Positions 1 to 5,533 of a DNA stretch of 9,785 nucleotides are shown one piece after another. The notes under the pieces are model-generated. The model saw nothing but the letters and a program-made list of their open reading frames with translations, searched no databases and was not told where the DNA came from. A program made the position numbers and the translations under genes. Origin of the DNA: Flavipsychrobacter sp. (GTDB taxonomy: Bacteria > Bacteroidota > Bacteroidia > Chitinophagales > Chitinophagaceae); assembly GCA_021156265.1 (NCBI GenBank), contig JAJNBR010000109.1:1-9785 (forward strand), given 5' to 3'. Each line of letters opens with the position of its first letter. Position 1 is the stretch's first letter.

Positions 1-222
1 AATATTTTTATCAGTAAGGACGGCTTCGTTGGAAATGGTATTGATGGTATCAATATCGATAGAAATGGCAGCTGTGGTGGCGTCATTCAGCATAAAAACA
101 AGGTGTTTGACTGAAAGCACCAATCTGCCGTTCTGCATCACAGACTCGGAATTCACCCACATCGCCGGCTCACTTTTCAGGATGCCCTCGTTATTCAGCT
201 TTTCTTCTATCGTCAAGGCCAT
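1..222 (-). CDS. Partial hypothetical protein with GRAM/PH-like start
   Basis: The minus-strand reading frame opens with ATG at 222 and stays open for 74 codons to the left edge, so only the N-terminus is seen. It begins MALTIEEKLNNEGIL and continues with a segment of alternating beta-type residues (NGRLVLSVKHLVFMLND, about residues 35-51) followed by an acidic, isoleucine-rich strand (ISIDIDTINTIS). That pattern of 'something expressed, then a strand that reads out a hydrophobic surface' resembles the first strands of GRAM or bacterial PH-like domains, but this is pattern recognition only. No membrane segment or signal peptide is visible. The start lies 27 bases after the stop of the transporter gene upstream on the same strand, so the two are probably co-transcribed. 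Function is unknown. The overlapping plus-strand frame at 29-253 looks like a shadow. Confidence 0.6.
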   Translation of the reverse strand, partial: MALTIEEKLNNEGILKSEPAMWVNSESVMQNGRLVLSVKHLVFMLNDATTAAISIDIDTINTISNEAVLTDKNI

Positions 223-249
223 AACACAATATTTATACTATAAAGATAG

Positions 250-1164
250 TTAATCTATCCCTGCTTTTTCTTTAATATATCCCGGAGAGGCTTTAGGCCG
301 CAGGATACGGATGGTTTGTAAAACTACTGAAAGGCATATCAAAGCCATGCCAGCATAGAAGCCGCCATGCAGCTCTTTGTTTTCTTTAAAGAAGATGAAC
401 GCCAGTACAATTCCGTAAACCGGTTCGAGGTTAACGCTTAACGTAGCGGTAAAGGAACTGATATGTTTCAGGGCGTTGAGTGCTAGGCTTTGCGCCCATA
501 CCGTACAGCACAAACTTAGCACCACCAGCCATACCCAATCCATAGCTGAAGGCAATACCACCGTTCCGGGTACGTAAAATAACTGGAGGGGCATAAGTAA
601 TGTAAGTAACGCCAGCCCGGTCGTCATTTCGTAGAAAACAATGGTGCGGGCGGGGTAGCGGTTGGCTATTCTTTTGTTGATGACGGTAAATACAGAGCTG
701 AGGATAGCGGCGATTACGCCGAAGATGATACCCAGCACATAAGATTGTTCGAAGCGGTAGGTATGATAGATAAGGAATACTCCTGCCAGGGCCAGCAAAC
801 CAAGGAGCAGCTCATATATGTCATGTTTGCCTTTATTGACAAAGGGGTCGAGCATGGAGGTGAAAATGCTGGCTGTGGATAGGCATACCAAAGCAATAGA
901 GGCGTTGGAGAATTTGATGGAGCCATAGAATGCTACCCAGTGTAGCGCCATCAGGCATCCCACGGCGGCCATTGGCTTTATATCCCGGCGGCCTATGCTC
1001 AACCATTGCCCACGATACTTTAATATGGTGAACATGAATACTGCCGTAAGTAGCATGCGGTACCACACAAGTACGGGGGCGCTGAGGTCGATCGCTCTGC
1101 CAAGTACGCCGGTAAAGCCCCAGAGCAATACGGCAAGGTGAATTTGAAGAAGTGCTTTTTTCAT
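250..1164 (-). CDS. EamA/DMT-family transporter
   Basis: This is a 304-residue inner-membrane protein of the drug/metabolite transporter superfamily, with the usual family length and about ten hydrophobic helices. It has two EamA halves, at roughly residues 7-135 and 145-285. The first helix carries the family signature LAVLLWGFTG. The second half opens with LGIIFGVIAAILSSVFTVIN and contains the conserved LEPVYGIVLAFIFFKE stretch (residues 246-261), typical of the last part of an EamA repeat. The substrate cannot be told from sequence; relatives export amino acids, metabolites or drugs. I chose the ATG at 1164 (MKKALLQIHL) over a TTG three codons upstream at 1173, because ATG is more usual and nothing is gained by the extension. 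The gene diverges from arginine decarboxylase and precedes the small partial gene by 27 bases. Confidence 0.9.
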   Translation of the reverse strand: MKKALLQIHLAVLLWGFTGVLGRAIDLSAPVLVWYRMLLTAVFMFTILKYRGQWLSIGRRDIKPMAAVGCLMALHWVAFYGSIKFSNASIALVCLSTASIFTSMLDPFVNKGKHDIYELLLGLLALAGVFLIYHTYRFEQSYVLGIIFGVIAAILSSVFTVINKRIANRYPARTIVFYEMTTGLALLTLLMPLQLFYVPGTVVLPSAMDWVWLVVLSLCCTVWAQSLALNALKHISSFTATLSVNLEPVYGIVLAFIFFKENKELHGGFYAGMALICLSVVLQTIRILRPKASPGYIKEKAGID

Positions 1165-1178
1165 CGGAGTCAAATAAC

Positions 1179-1186
1179 TACTTTTG
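1179..1186 (+). promoter_or_regulatory. Candidate -7 element for the arginine decarboxylase gene
   Basis: TACTTTTG fits the Bacteroidota primary-sigma -7 consensus TAnnTTTG exactly and lies 51 bases before the decarboxylase ATG, in the 73-base gap between divergent genes. No TTTG is present 19 bases upstream; that position is a T-run instead, so the -33 half is weak. A short purine stretch AGGGG (1228-1232) sits five bases before the ATG and may help ribosome binding. Confidence 0.4.
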
Positions 1187-1237
1187 TTTTCTCAAAAACA
1201 GGGACACTAATCGTTTACAATCCTTTCAGGGGCATAG

Positions 1238-2650
1238 ATGAACAATACATACACTGATCTTGTAAAGCAAACCTTTGATTTTCCGCAAGAAGGTTTCGCA
1301 GTATCCGACGATAATCTGCAATTCAACGGGGTTGATATAAGAAGATTGATAGACAAGTATGGTACGCCGTTCAAGCTGACCTACCTGCCGAAGATCGGTT
1401 CGCAGATAAACAGGGCAAAGAAAATGTTCAACGATGCTATCAAAAAACACCGTTACGACGGTGAGTACTTTTATTGCTATTGTACCAAGAGCTCCCACTT
1501 TTCTTTTATCGTAGAGGAAACGCTGAAGCACAATGTGCATATCGAGACCTCGTTTGCTTACGATATCGAGATCATCAAGCAACTGTATAAGCGTCGCAAG
1601 ATCACTAAGGATACCTATATTATCTGCAACGGCTTTAAGACAAAGGCTTATACGCGTAACATTGCCCGCCTCATAAACGAAGGCTTCAGAAACGTCATTC
1701 CTGTTCTCGACAACAAACAGGAGTTTGAAGATTATAAAAGGTCCATCAGGTCGAAAGACCCGGTAAATATCGGCATCCGTGTCGCCAGTGAAGAAGAACC
1801 TACTTTCGATTTCTACACATCGCGCCTTGGTATCCGCAGCCGCGATGTGCTGGAATTTTATGTAGATAAGATCAAGGGCAACGAGAAATTCCGCCTCAAG
1901 ATGCTCCACTTCTTCATGAACAAAGGCATCAAGGACGATATATATTACTGGAGCGAGCTGAACAAGGTTGTAAACTTGTACTGCCAGCTCAAGAAGATAT
2001 GCCCCGAGCTAGATGGCCTCAACATCGGCGGTGGGTTCCCCATCAAGCACTCACTTGGTTTCGATTACGACTATAATTATATGGTTAACGAGATCGTGTC
2101 GAATATCAAGCAAGTGTGCAAACGCAACAAAGTAGATGTACCGAATATTTATACAGAGTTTGGCTCGTTTACAGTAGGCGAGAGTGGTGCGGTTATCTAT
2201 AGCATTCTGGACGACAAAATGCAGAATGACCGTGAGACCTGGTATATGATCGACAGCTCGTTTATCACCACGCTGCCTGATACCTGGGGTATTGGCGAGA
2301 AATTCCTTCTGCTCCCTATCAATGGCTGGGATCGCGAATACCAGGAAGTACACCTCGGCGGCCTCACTTGCGACAGCCACGATTTTTATACTTCGGAAGA
2401 ACACATCAATGCTGTGTTCCTTCCCAAGATCGATAAAGCAAAAGGGGCAGAACCGCTCTACATCGGCTTCTTTCACACCGGCGCTTACCAGGATCAGCTG
2501 GCGGGTTATGGCGGTATCAAACACTGCATGATACCATCGCCCAAGCACGTTGTGGTAGAACGTAATAAAAATGGTGAGCTGGAAGACTGGCTGTATGCGA
2601 AGGAACAGACAGCTCAAAGCATGCTGAAAATACTAGGCTACATCAAATAG
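1238..2650 (+). CDS. speA: Arginine decarboxylase (short Bacteroidota type)
   Basis: This is a 470-residue PLP-dependent decarboxylase of the fold-III (alanine racemase-like) group. It is predicted to convert arginine to agmatine in the cytoplasm as the first step to putrescine and spermidine. Visible motifs in order: YCYCTKSSH (residues 79-87), where K84 is the likely PLP Schiff-base lysine; HIETSFAYDI (101-110); the phosphate-binding glycine loop LNIGGGFP (261-268); TEFGSFTVGESG (306-317); GGLTCDSHD (374-382), with Cys378 and Asp379 at the catalytic cysteine/aspartate position; and FFHTGAYQ (411-418). The protein is much shorter than E. coli SpeA (about 658 residues) but matches the roughly 465-residue form that I recall as typical of Bacteroidota, including the ends (PQEGF near the start, KILGYIK at the end). 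Arginine specificity is inferred from that resemblance; ornithine or a related amino acid is the alternative. Agmatine-processing genes are not adjacent. The methyltransferase gene follows 40 bases downstream. Confidence 0.88.
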   Translation: MNNTYTDLVKQTFDFPQEGFAVSDDNLQFNGVDIRRLIDKYGTPFKLTYLPKIGSQINRAKKMFNDAIKKHRYDGEYFYCYCTKSSHFSFIVEETLKHNVHIETSFAYDIEIIKQLYKRRKITKDTYIICNGFKTKAYTRNIARLINEGFRNVIPVLDNKQEFEDYKRSIRSKDPVNIGIRVASEEEPTFDFYTSRLGIRSRDVLEFYVDKIKGNEKFRLKMLHFFMNKGIKDDIYYWSELNKVVNLYCQLKKICPELDGLNIGGGFPIKHSLGFDYDYNYMVNEIVSNIKQVCKRNKVDVPNIYTEFGSFTVGESGAVIYSILDDKMQNDRETWYMIDSSFITTLPDTWGIGEKFLLLPINGWDREYQEVHLGGLTCDSHDFYTSEEHINAVFLPKIDKAKGAEPLYIGFFHTGAYQDQLAGYGGIKHCMIPSPKHVVVERNKNGELEDWLYAKEQTAQSMLKILGYIK

Positions 2651-2690
2651 CCCGGTTGCGAAAAGCCTTGCCCGACACTATATTTATACC

Positions 2691-3497
2691 ATGATGAATG
2701 CTCTGAAGAAGGGGATATTTCGCGCATATTTGGGTATGGCTCATTCCGGCAACAGCGTCATCGCTAAGATCGGATATAAGTTCGGGCAGTATGTGGCGAA
2801 GCCTGCAAGGCATGCCGTGTATGAACGCAAGGGTGTAAAGCTGCTGCTCAATCCGCTCAACATGATCGACAAGGCCATCATCCAAAACCAGGGGCACGAT
2901 GTAGTTGTGGAGCGGGAGATAGAAGAGCAATTAAAGAATGGTGGTGTTTTCGTTGATGTAGGTGCTAACTGGGGTTACTTTTCCATACTTGCTTCTGCAA
3001 TGCCCGCCGTGCAAGTGCTCGCATTTGAACCTTCGCTGAAAGAGCTTTCTATTCTCTATGAACACATTATTCTCAATAAACGCACCAATATCTGGGCGTA
3101 TCCTTTAGGACTAGCTTCAGAAACGTCCGTACAAAAGCTTTACCTCGGCGGCGACCGCAACACGGGTCAAAACTCTTTGGTGAATGACCATCATCAAGGG
3201 TATGTAGAGGCGCTGTTCGCACCCATGTCTTCGCTCATACCCAAAGACTTCATCTCACGTATCCGTCTTATCAAAATTGACGTTGAAGGTTATGAGTTGT
3301 TTGTGCTCGAAGGCATGAAGAATGTTGTCGCGCAGCTTGCGGATTGTCACTTCGTGATCGAGATCACGCCACAGTTCCTGGCTAAGGTTGGGCACTCGGC
3401 ACGTGATATTTATGCATTCTTCGGGCAATTCGGATATAAAGGCCGCAACGGACTGTTCGAAGACGGCCAGTACGACGAGGTATTTTATAAAGCCTGA
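2691..3497 (+). CDS. FkbM-family SAM-dependent methyltransferase
   Basis: This 268-residue protein carries a class I methyltransferase fold of the FkbM family, usually O-methyltransferases acting on sugars or small molecules. Motif I is VFVDVGANWGYFS (residues 86-98), the SAM-binding loop. AFEPS (111-115) gives the acidic residue expected to hold the ribose, and the family hallmark IKIDVEGYE (194-202) follows, then VLEGMKNV. The first 80 residues are a basic extension with no clear signal peptide. Two ATGs stand in tandem at 2691 and 2694, and either could start the protein. No promoter consensus is apparent in the 40 bases after arginine decarboxylase, so read-through from that gene is likely, although the two functions are not obviously linked. 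The acceptor substrate is unknown; a glycan or lipid-linked sugar is only a family-based guess. The stop codon abuts that of the convergent cupin gene. Confidence 0.85.
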   Translation: MMNALKKGIFRAYLGMAHSGNSVIAKIGYKFGQYVAKPARHAVYERKGVKLLLNPLNMIDKAIIQNQGHDVVVEREIEEQLKNGGVFVDVGANWGYFSILASAMPAVQVLAFEPSLKELSILYEHIILNKRTNIWAYPLGLASETSVQKLYLGGDRNTGQNSLVNDHHQGYVEALFAPMSSLIPKDFISRIRLIKIDVEGYELFVLEGMKNVVAQLADCHFVIEITPQFLAKVGHSARDIYAFFGQFGYKGRNGLFEDGQYDEVFYKA

Positions 3498-4040
3498 TCA
3501 ACCCACCGGTAACGGTGCATCTTTAAACTTCCTGTGCTTACCCGCCAGTTTGCCAAAGAATAGTACTACGGGGAATATCGCGTTTTGCACAAACCCTGGT
3601 ATCTCGGTCATCTTGAACTCTGTTTTGTACCTGTCTAAAAGGTAGGCTGCATCAAACGTGCCGGGCCGTCCGCCGTTTTCGTTGGTAGATTTATATATTT
3701 CGCTGAGGAAATAGATGATATTATCAGGTGGTGATATCCAGCCTTTACATTTCAACACATCGGTTCCGGCATTCCAGAATTTATGCGCCACACCGGCTTT
3801 AAAGATCACTGTCTCGCCCGGCCCTGCAAATTGTTCCGTTCCTCCCTGCACCAGGTAGCCTATCTTTCCTTCAACAACCGTAAGGCACTCGTCTTGTCTC
3901 CAATGTATGTGCATTGGCGGTCCGGCCTTTGGCTGCACTTCGTTTTCTACTTCAATTATTTCTCCGCCTCCTGTTTTAGTGATTCGTAAAAATGTAAGCT
4001 TTTCGCCGTGAATGTTTGTGATGGTTACCGGGAACTGCAT
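3498..4040 (-). CDS. Cupin-domain protein
   Basis: This is a 180-residue single-domain cupin with a C-terminal extension. Cupin motif 1 is intact: G40, then HIH (H44 and H46), E51 and G58, matching the G-X5-HXH-X4-E-X6-G pattern, so a metal site is expected. Motif 2 follows as GETVIFKAGVAHKFWN (residues 75-90), with H86 as the fourth ligand and N90 conserved; a lysine replaces the usual proline. After residue 105 there is a helical region of unknown role (YFLSEIYKSTNENGGRPGTF). The reaction is not predictable: members include dioxygenases, isomerases and sugar-binding proteins. I chose ATG 4040 (MQFPVTITNIHGEK) because the frame upstream (to 4109) runs across the promoter/operator region and into the divergent tetR gene. 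Control by the adjacent TetR is very likely from the shared control region, which suggests a small-molecule-induced role. Confidence 0.85.
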   Translation of the reverse strand: MQFPVTITNIHGEKLTFLRITKTGGGEIIEVENEVQPKAGPPMHIHWRQDECLTVVEGKIGYLVQGGTEQFAGPGETVIFKAGVAHKFWNAGTDVLKCKGWISPPDNIIYFLSEIYKSTNENGGRPGTFDAAYLLDRYKTEFKMTEIPGFVQNAIFPVVLFFGKLAGKHRKFKDAPLPVG

Positions 4041-4048
4041 AAAATGGT

Positions 4049-4056
4049 TATTTTTG
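4049..4056 (+). promoter_or_regulatory. Candidate -7 element of tetR promoter
   Basis: TATTTTTG matches TAnnTTTG exactly, on the plus strand, 30 bases before the tetR ATG. Its last five bases lie inside the first operator dyad, so a repressor bound there would block it. No good TTTG occurs at the expected -33 position. Confidence 0.5.
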
Positions 4057-4068
4057 ACGGTGTCAAAA
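4052..4068. promoter_or_regulatory. Operator-like dyad 1 (TetR/cupin)
   Basis: A perfect inverted repeat, TTTTGAC GGT GTCAAAA, has seven-base arms and a three-base centre. It lies between the divergent tetR and cupin genes and overlaps the -7 elements of both candidate promoters. Its core TTGACNNTGTCAA recurs at 4081-4093, which supports a real binding site for the neighbouring TetR protein (inference). Confidence 0.65.
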
Positions 4069-4094
4069 TTAGAAAGAAACTTGACAATGTCAAA
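4064..4094 (-). promoter_or_regulatory. Cupin gene promoter (full consensus)
   Basis: Read on the minus strand, TTTG (4094-4091) is followed by exactly 19 bases and then TAATTTTG (4071-4064), a full match to the Bacteroidota promoter TTTG-N19-TAnnTTTG. The element ends 23 bases before the cupin ATG. Operator dyad 1 covers its -7 half and dyad 2 its -33 half. Confidence 0.65.
4081..4093. promoter_or_regulatory. Operator-like dyad 2, overlapping tetR start
   Basis: TTGACAATGTCAA is an inverted repeat with five-base arms and a three-base centre. It shares 11 of 13 bases with the core of dyad 1 (TTGACGGTGTCAA). Its centre is 27 bases from that of dyad 1, and it contains the tetR start codon (4087-4089). 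Autoregulation of tetR is the likely consequence. Confidence 0.6.
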
Positions 4095-4704
4095 AGAAAA
4101 GATTTCCACAAGGGAAAAAATTGTGGCAAGAGCCTTAGAACTGTTTAATGATCAGGGAATTGAGTACGTGGGTGTACGGGAATTGGCCAAAGACCTGGAT
4201 ATGAAAGGCGGCAACATTACCTACTATTTTCCAACGAAGGACGATATTATCCTGGAGCTAGCCAGCAGGCTGAGCGAAGACAACAACCGCGTGATCGTTA
4301 AGAAGGAGGACATAACTATTCAAGGCTTTCTCAACATCTTTGAGCAAGCCTACCAAAACCACTATAAATACCGCAGCCTTTTTCTCAGCTTTCCCAACCT
4401 GTTGAAACAAACGCCCGCGCTCAGCGAGAAATACCATCAGCGACAATTGCTGCGCCGTGATACAATAACTCATCAGTTAAAAAGCCTTATCAAATCAGGT
4501 CATCTACGCGAACTTTCGACTGTGGAGTTGGATGTATTGCTCAAAAGCATCGTGATGACCAGTCGTTTCTGGATCTCAGATGCAGTAATAGAGAACAGCA
4601 GCGGCCCTGACGCGATGATGAAATACGTGAAGCAGGTGGCGGGATTGCTACTGCTGGTAGCGACTGCCAAAGGCCGTAAAATCATCGAAGGCGCTTTGAA
4701 ATAA
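4087..4704 (+). CDS. TetR/AcrR-family transcriptional regulator
   Basis: This 205-residue protein has the usual TetR length. The N-terminal helix-turn-helix spans about residues 10-56: TREKIVARALELFNDQGI leads in, VGVRELAKDLDMKGGNITYY is the helix-turn-helix with its turn and recognition helix, and FPTKDDIILELA ends the DNA-binding domain. The rest is the all-helical ligand-binding and dimerisation part, whose ligand cannot be guessed. I chose ATG 4087 (MSKEKISTRE) instead of the ATG at 4012: the extra 25 residues would cover the divergent promoter region and part of the cupin gene and do not look like protein. Two copies of a dyad in the gap to the cupin gene, one on the tetR start codon, indicate repression of both itself and the cupin gene. 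A strong hairpin follows two bases after the stop codon. Confidence 0.9.
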   Translation: MSKEKISTREKIVARALELFNDQGIEYVGVRELAKDLDMKGGNITYYFPTKDDIILELASRLSEDNNRVIVKKEDITIQGFLNIFEQAYQNHYKYRSLFLSFPNLLKQTPALSEKYHQRQLLRRDTITHQLKSLIKSGHLRELSTVELDVLLKSIVMTSRFWISDAVIENSSGPDAMMKYVKQVAGLLLLVATAKGRKIIEGALK

Positions 4705-4731
4705 AAAAGGTGAAGTAAATACTTCACCTTT
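4703..4731 (-). terminator. Intrinsic terminator of hsp20 (possibly two-way)
   Basis: AAGGTGAAGT (4707-4716) and ACTTCACCTT (4721-4730) form a perfect ten-base stem with a four-base loop, extendable by one A-T pair. On the minus strand the stem is followed by TTTTTT then ATTTC, a good U-tract for hsp20. On the plus strand the run after the stem is only TTTG, so termination of tetR there is weaker but plausible. Confidence 0.8.
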
Positions 4732-4771
4732 GTTCGTCTATCCAATCCTAAACCAATCTATAAAACCCACC

Positions 4772-5188
4772 TTAATTAACTGCGATATCTTGTTTTGTTG
4801 TTTCTGCATTTTCTTTTTTGGGCAGTTCTATTACCAGGATGCCGTCGGTGTACCTGGCATTGATGCCTGAAGTATTTACTTTGTCATTTAGGGTAAAGCT
4901 CCTTTTGAAAGCAGCAGCTTTATACTCACTCCTCAGCCATTTGGCATCCTGGGCAGTAGCTTCTTCATTTTTCTCATAAGAGATAGTGAGAATGTTTCGA
5001 TCCACGTTCACTTTGAAGTCGTCTTTCTTCAGGCCCGGTGCTACCAGGTGTACCTCGTAGCTTTTTTCCGTTTCCAGTATGTTAGCGGGTGGGTTCGCTT
5101 TGAATTCGGTGCTGAATTCATTGAAAATACCTTCCAGTAAGCCGCCAAAGCTGCGGGGAGTGCTGTAATGTGCTTTTGCCTGATACAT
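4772..5188 (-). CDS. Hsp20 small heat-shock protein
   Basis: This 138-residue cytoplasmic chaperone holds unfolding proteins in an ATP-independent way. A short N-terminal arm (residues 1-35) is rich in phenylalanine (GGLLEGIFNEFSTEF) and precedes the alpha-crystallin domain, about 36-125. Family marks are PANILETEKSYEVHLVAPGL (34-53), the strand AAFKRSFTL (92-100), and ARYTDGILVIELPKK (111-125). The C-terminal tail holds I135-A-V137, a conservative version of the I-X-I motif that docks neighbouring subunits. The start at 5188 is the only sensible ATG. There is no recognised promoter consensus upstream. The leader can fold into a nested stem (5199-5238). The gene converges with tetR, and the terminator at 4703-4731 ends it. 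It is probably transcribed alone. Confidence 0.92.
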   Translation of the reverse strand: MYQAKAHYSTPRSFGGLLEGIFNEFSTEFKANPPANILETEKSYEVHLVAPGLKKDDFKVNVDRNILTISYEKNEEATAQDAKWLRSEYKAAAFKRSFTLNDKVNTSGINARYTDGILVIELPKKENAETTKQDIAVN

Positions 5189-5198
5189 AATTTAATTT

Positions 5199-5238
5199 GT
5201 TTAGTTGTTAGCGTTTTTGTTTACGCAGATACCTAAAC
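5199..5238 (-). promoter_or_regulatory. Nested stem in hsp20 leader
   Basis: On the minus strand, GTTTAG (from 5238) can pair with CTAAAC (ending at 5199), enclosing a four-base GCGT/ACGC stem (5211-5214 with 5223-5226). The structure ends about ten bases before the hsp20 ATG. It is weak and AT-rich, so a temperature-sensitive leader is conceivable, but it does not cover an obvious ribosome-binding site. Confidence 0.25.
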
Positions 5239-5350
5239 AAACTAAAGACCAATCAGATTTTTGCGCCATTATGTCTGATGTTGGCTAGCAAAACCGACAT
5301 TTTGTCTATTTGTTGATAATTTTACCTGACGGAACTTCATTTTACCGTCA

Positions 5351-5366
5351 TGCAGAACATTCTGCA
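5351..5366. repeat. Palindrome, operator-like
   Basis: TGCAGAA CA TTCTGCA has perfect seven-base arms and a two-base centre, about 160 bases upstream of the hsp20 start codon. It could be a protein-binding site or part of a structured RNA. No second copy was noticed in the window. Confidence 0.4.
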
Positions 5367-5493
5367 AATCATTGCCTTCGCTAACCTTAAGCAAGAATAG
5401 ACTTAACGTAATATTGAAGAAAAATTAATTTCCTTTTGAAAATCCTTTTTCAGATATTTGCTTTACTTACGATGGGTTAGTAAGTACAGTCCT

Positions 5494-5530
5494 ATCCCGA
5501 CTTACCACGGTATGTCGGGATTTCTTTTTG
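5494..5530 (+). terminator. Orphan plus-strand intrinsic terminator
   Basis: ATCCCGAC (5494-5501) pairs with GTCGGGAT (5514-5521); after one T-T mismatch, three more inner pairs (5503-5505 with 5510-5512) close a four-base loop. TTCTTTTTG follows on the plus strand. On the minus strand the hairpin is followed by AGGACTGT, not a T-run, so it is oriented for plus-strand transcripts and not for the sugar reductase gene that ends at 5534 on the minus strand. Confidence 0.65.
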
Positions 5531-5533
5531 CCC

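Larger units (their letters stand above)
5320..5530 (+). ncRNA. Candidate small RNA ending at the orphan terminator
   Basis: The plus-strand intrinsic terminator at 5494-5530 has no plus-strand gene upstream: hsp20 lies on the other strand and no small frame is convincing. Just before it are three dyads that could fold in RNA: TGACGG-N12-CCGTCA (5327-5350), TGCAGAA-CA-TTCTGCA (5351-5366) and TACTTAC-N9-GTAAGTA (5464-5486). The 5' end is a guess, since no promoter consensus was found. It does not match a known RNA family that I recognise. Confidence 0.25.
5189..5533. other. Gene-free, dyad-rich stretch
   Basis: These 345 bases between hsp20 and the sugar reductase gene have no credible protein-coding frame on either strand. 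They are AT-rich and contain, in order, a nested stem in the hsp20 leader, a TGACGG/CCGTCA dyad (5327-5350), the palindrome TGCAGAACATTCTGCA (5351-5366), a TACTTAC/GTAAGTA hairpin (5464-5486) and a plus-strand terminator hairpin (5494-5521 plus T-run). No TAnnTTTG element is present on either strand. Confidence 0.8.

Noticed and set aside
29..253. Plus-strand frame of 74 codons at the left edge
   Set aside because: The minus-strand frame in the same place reads as a natural protein start just after the transporter gene, and the plus-strand product is low-complexity.
1165..1173. TTG start three codons upstream for the EamA transporter
   Set aside because: An ATG is available at 1164 directly before the first membrane helix, so the extension is unnecessary.
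1226..1909. Long minus-strand frame (227 codons) opposite arginine decarboxylase
   Set aside because: It lies entirely over a clearly recognised enzyme gene and its translation has no domain or family pattern; such antisense frames arise from codon bias.
5354..5363. AGAACATTCT, identical to a eukaryotic heat-shock element, upstream of hsp20
   Set aside because: Bacteria lack the heat-shock factor that binds this element; the match is a by-product of the palindrome.
5350..5400. Seventeen-codon plus-strand mini-frame in the gene-free stretch
   Set aside because: Its start codon is part of the palindrome region, it has no ribosome-binding site, and nothing marks it as translated.
5464..5521. 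Two successive hairpins as a riboswitch
   Set aside because: No plus-strand gene lies downstream for it to control and no known riboswitch core was recognised.
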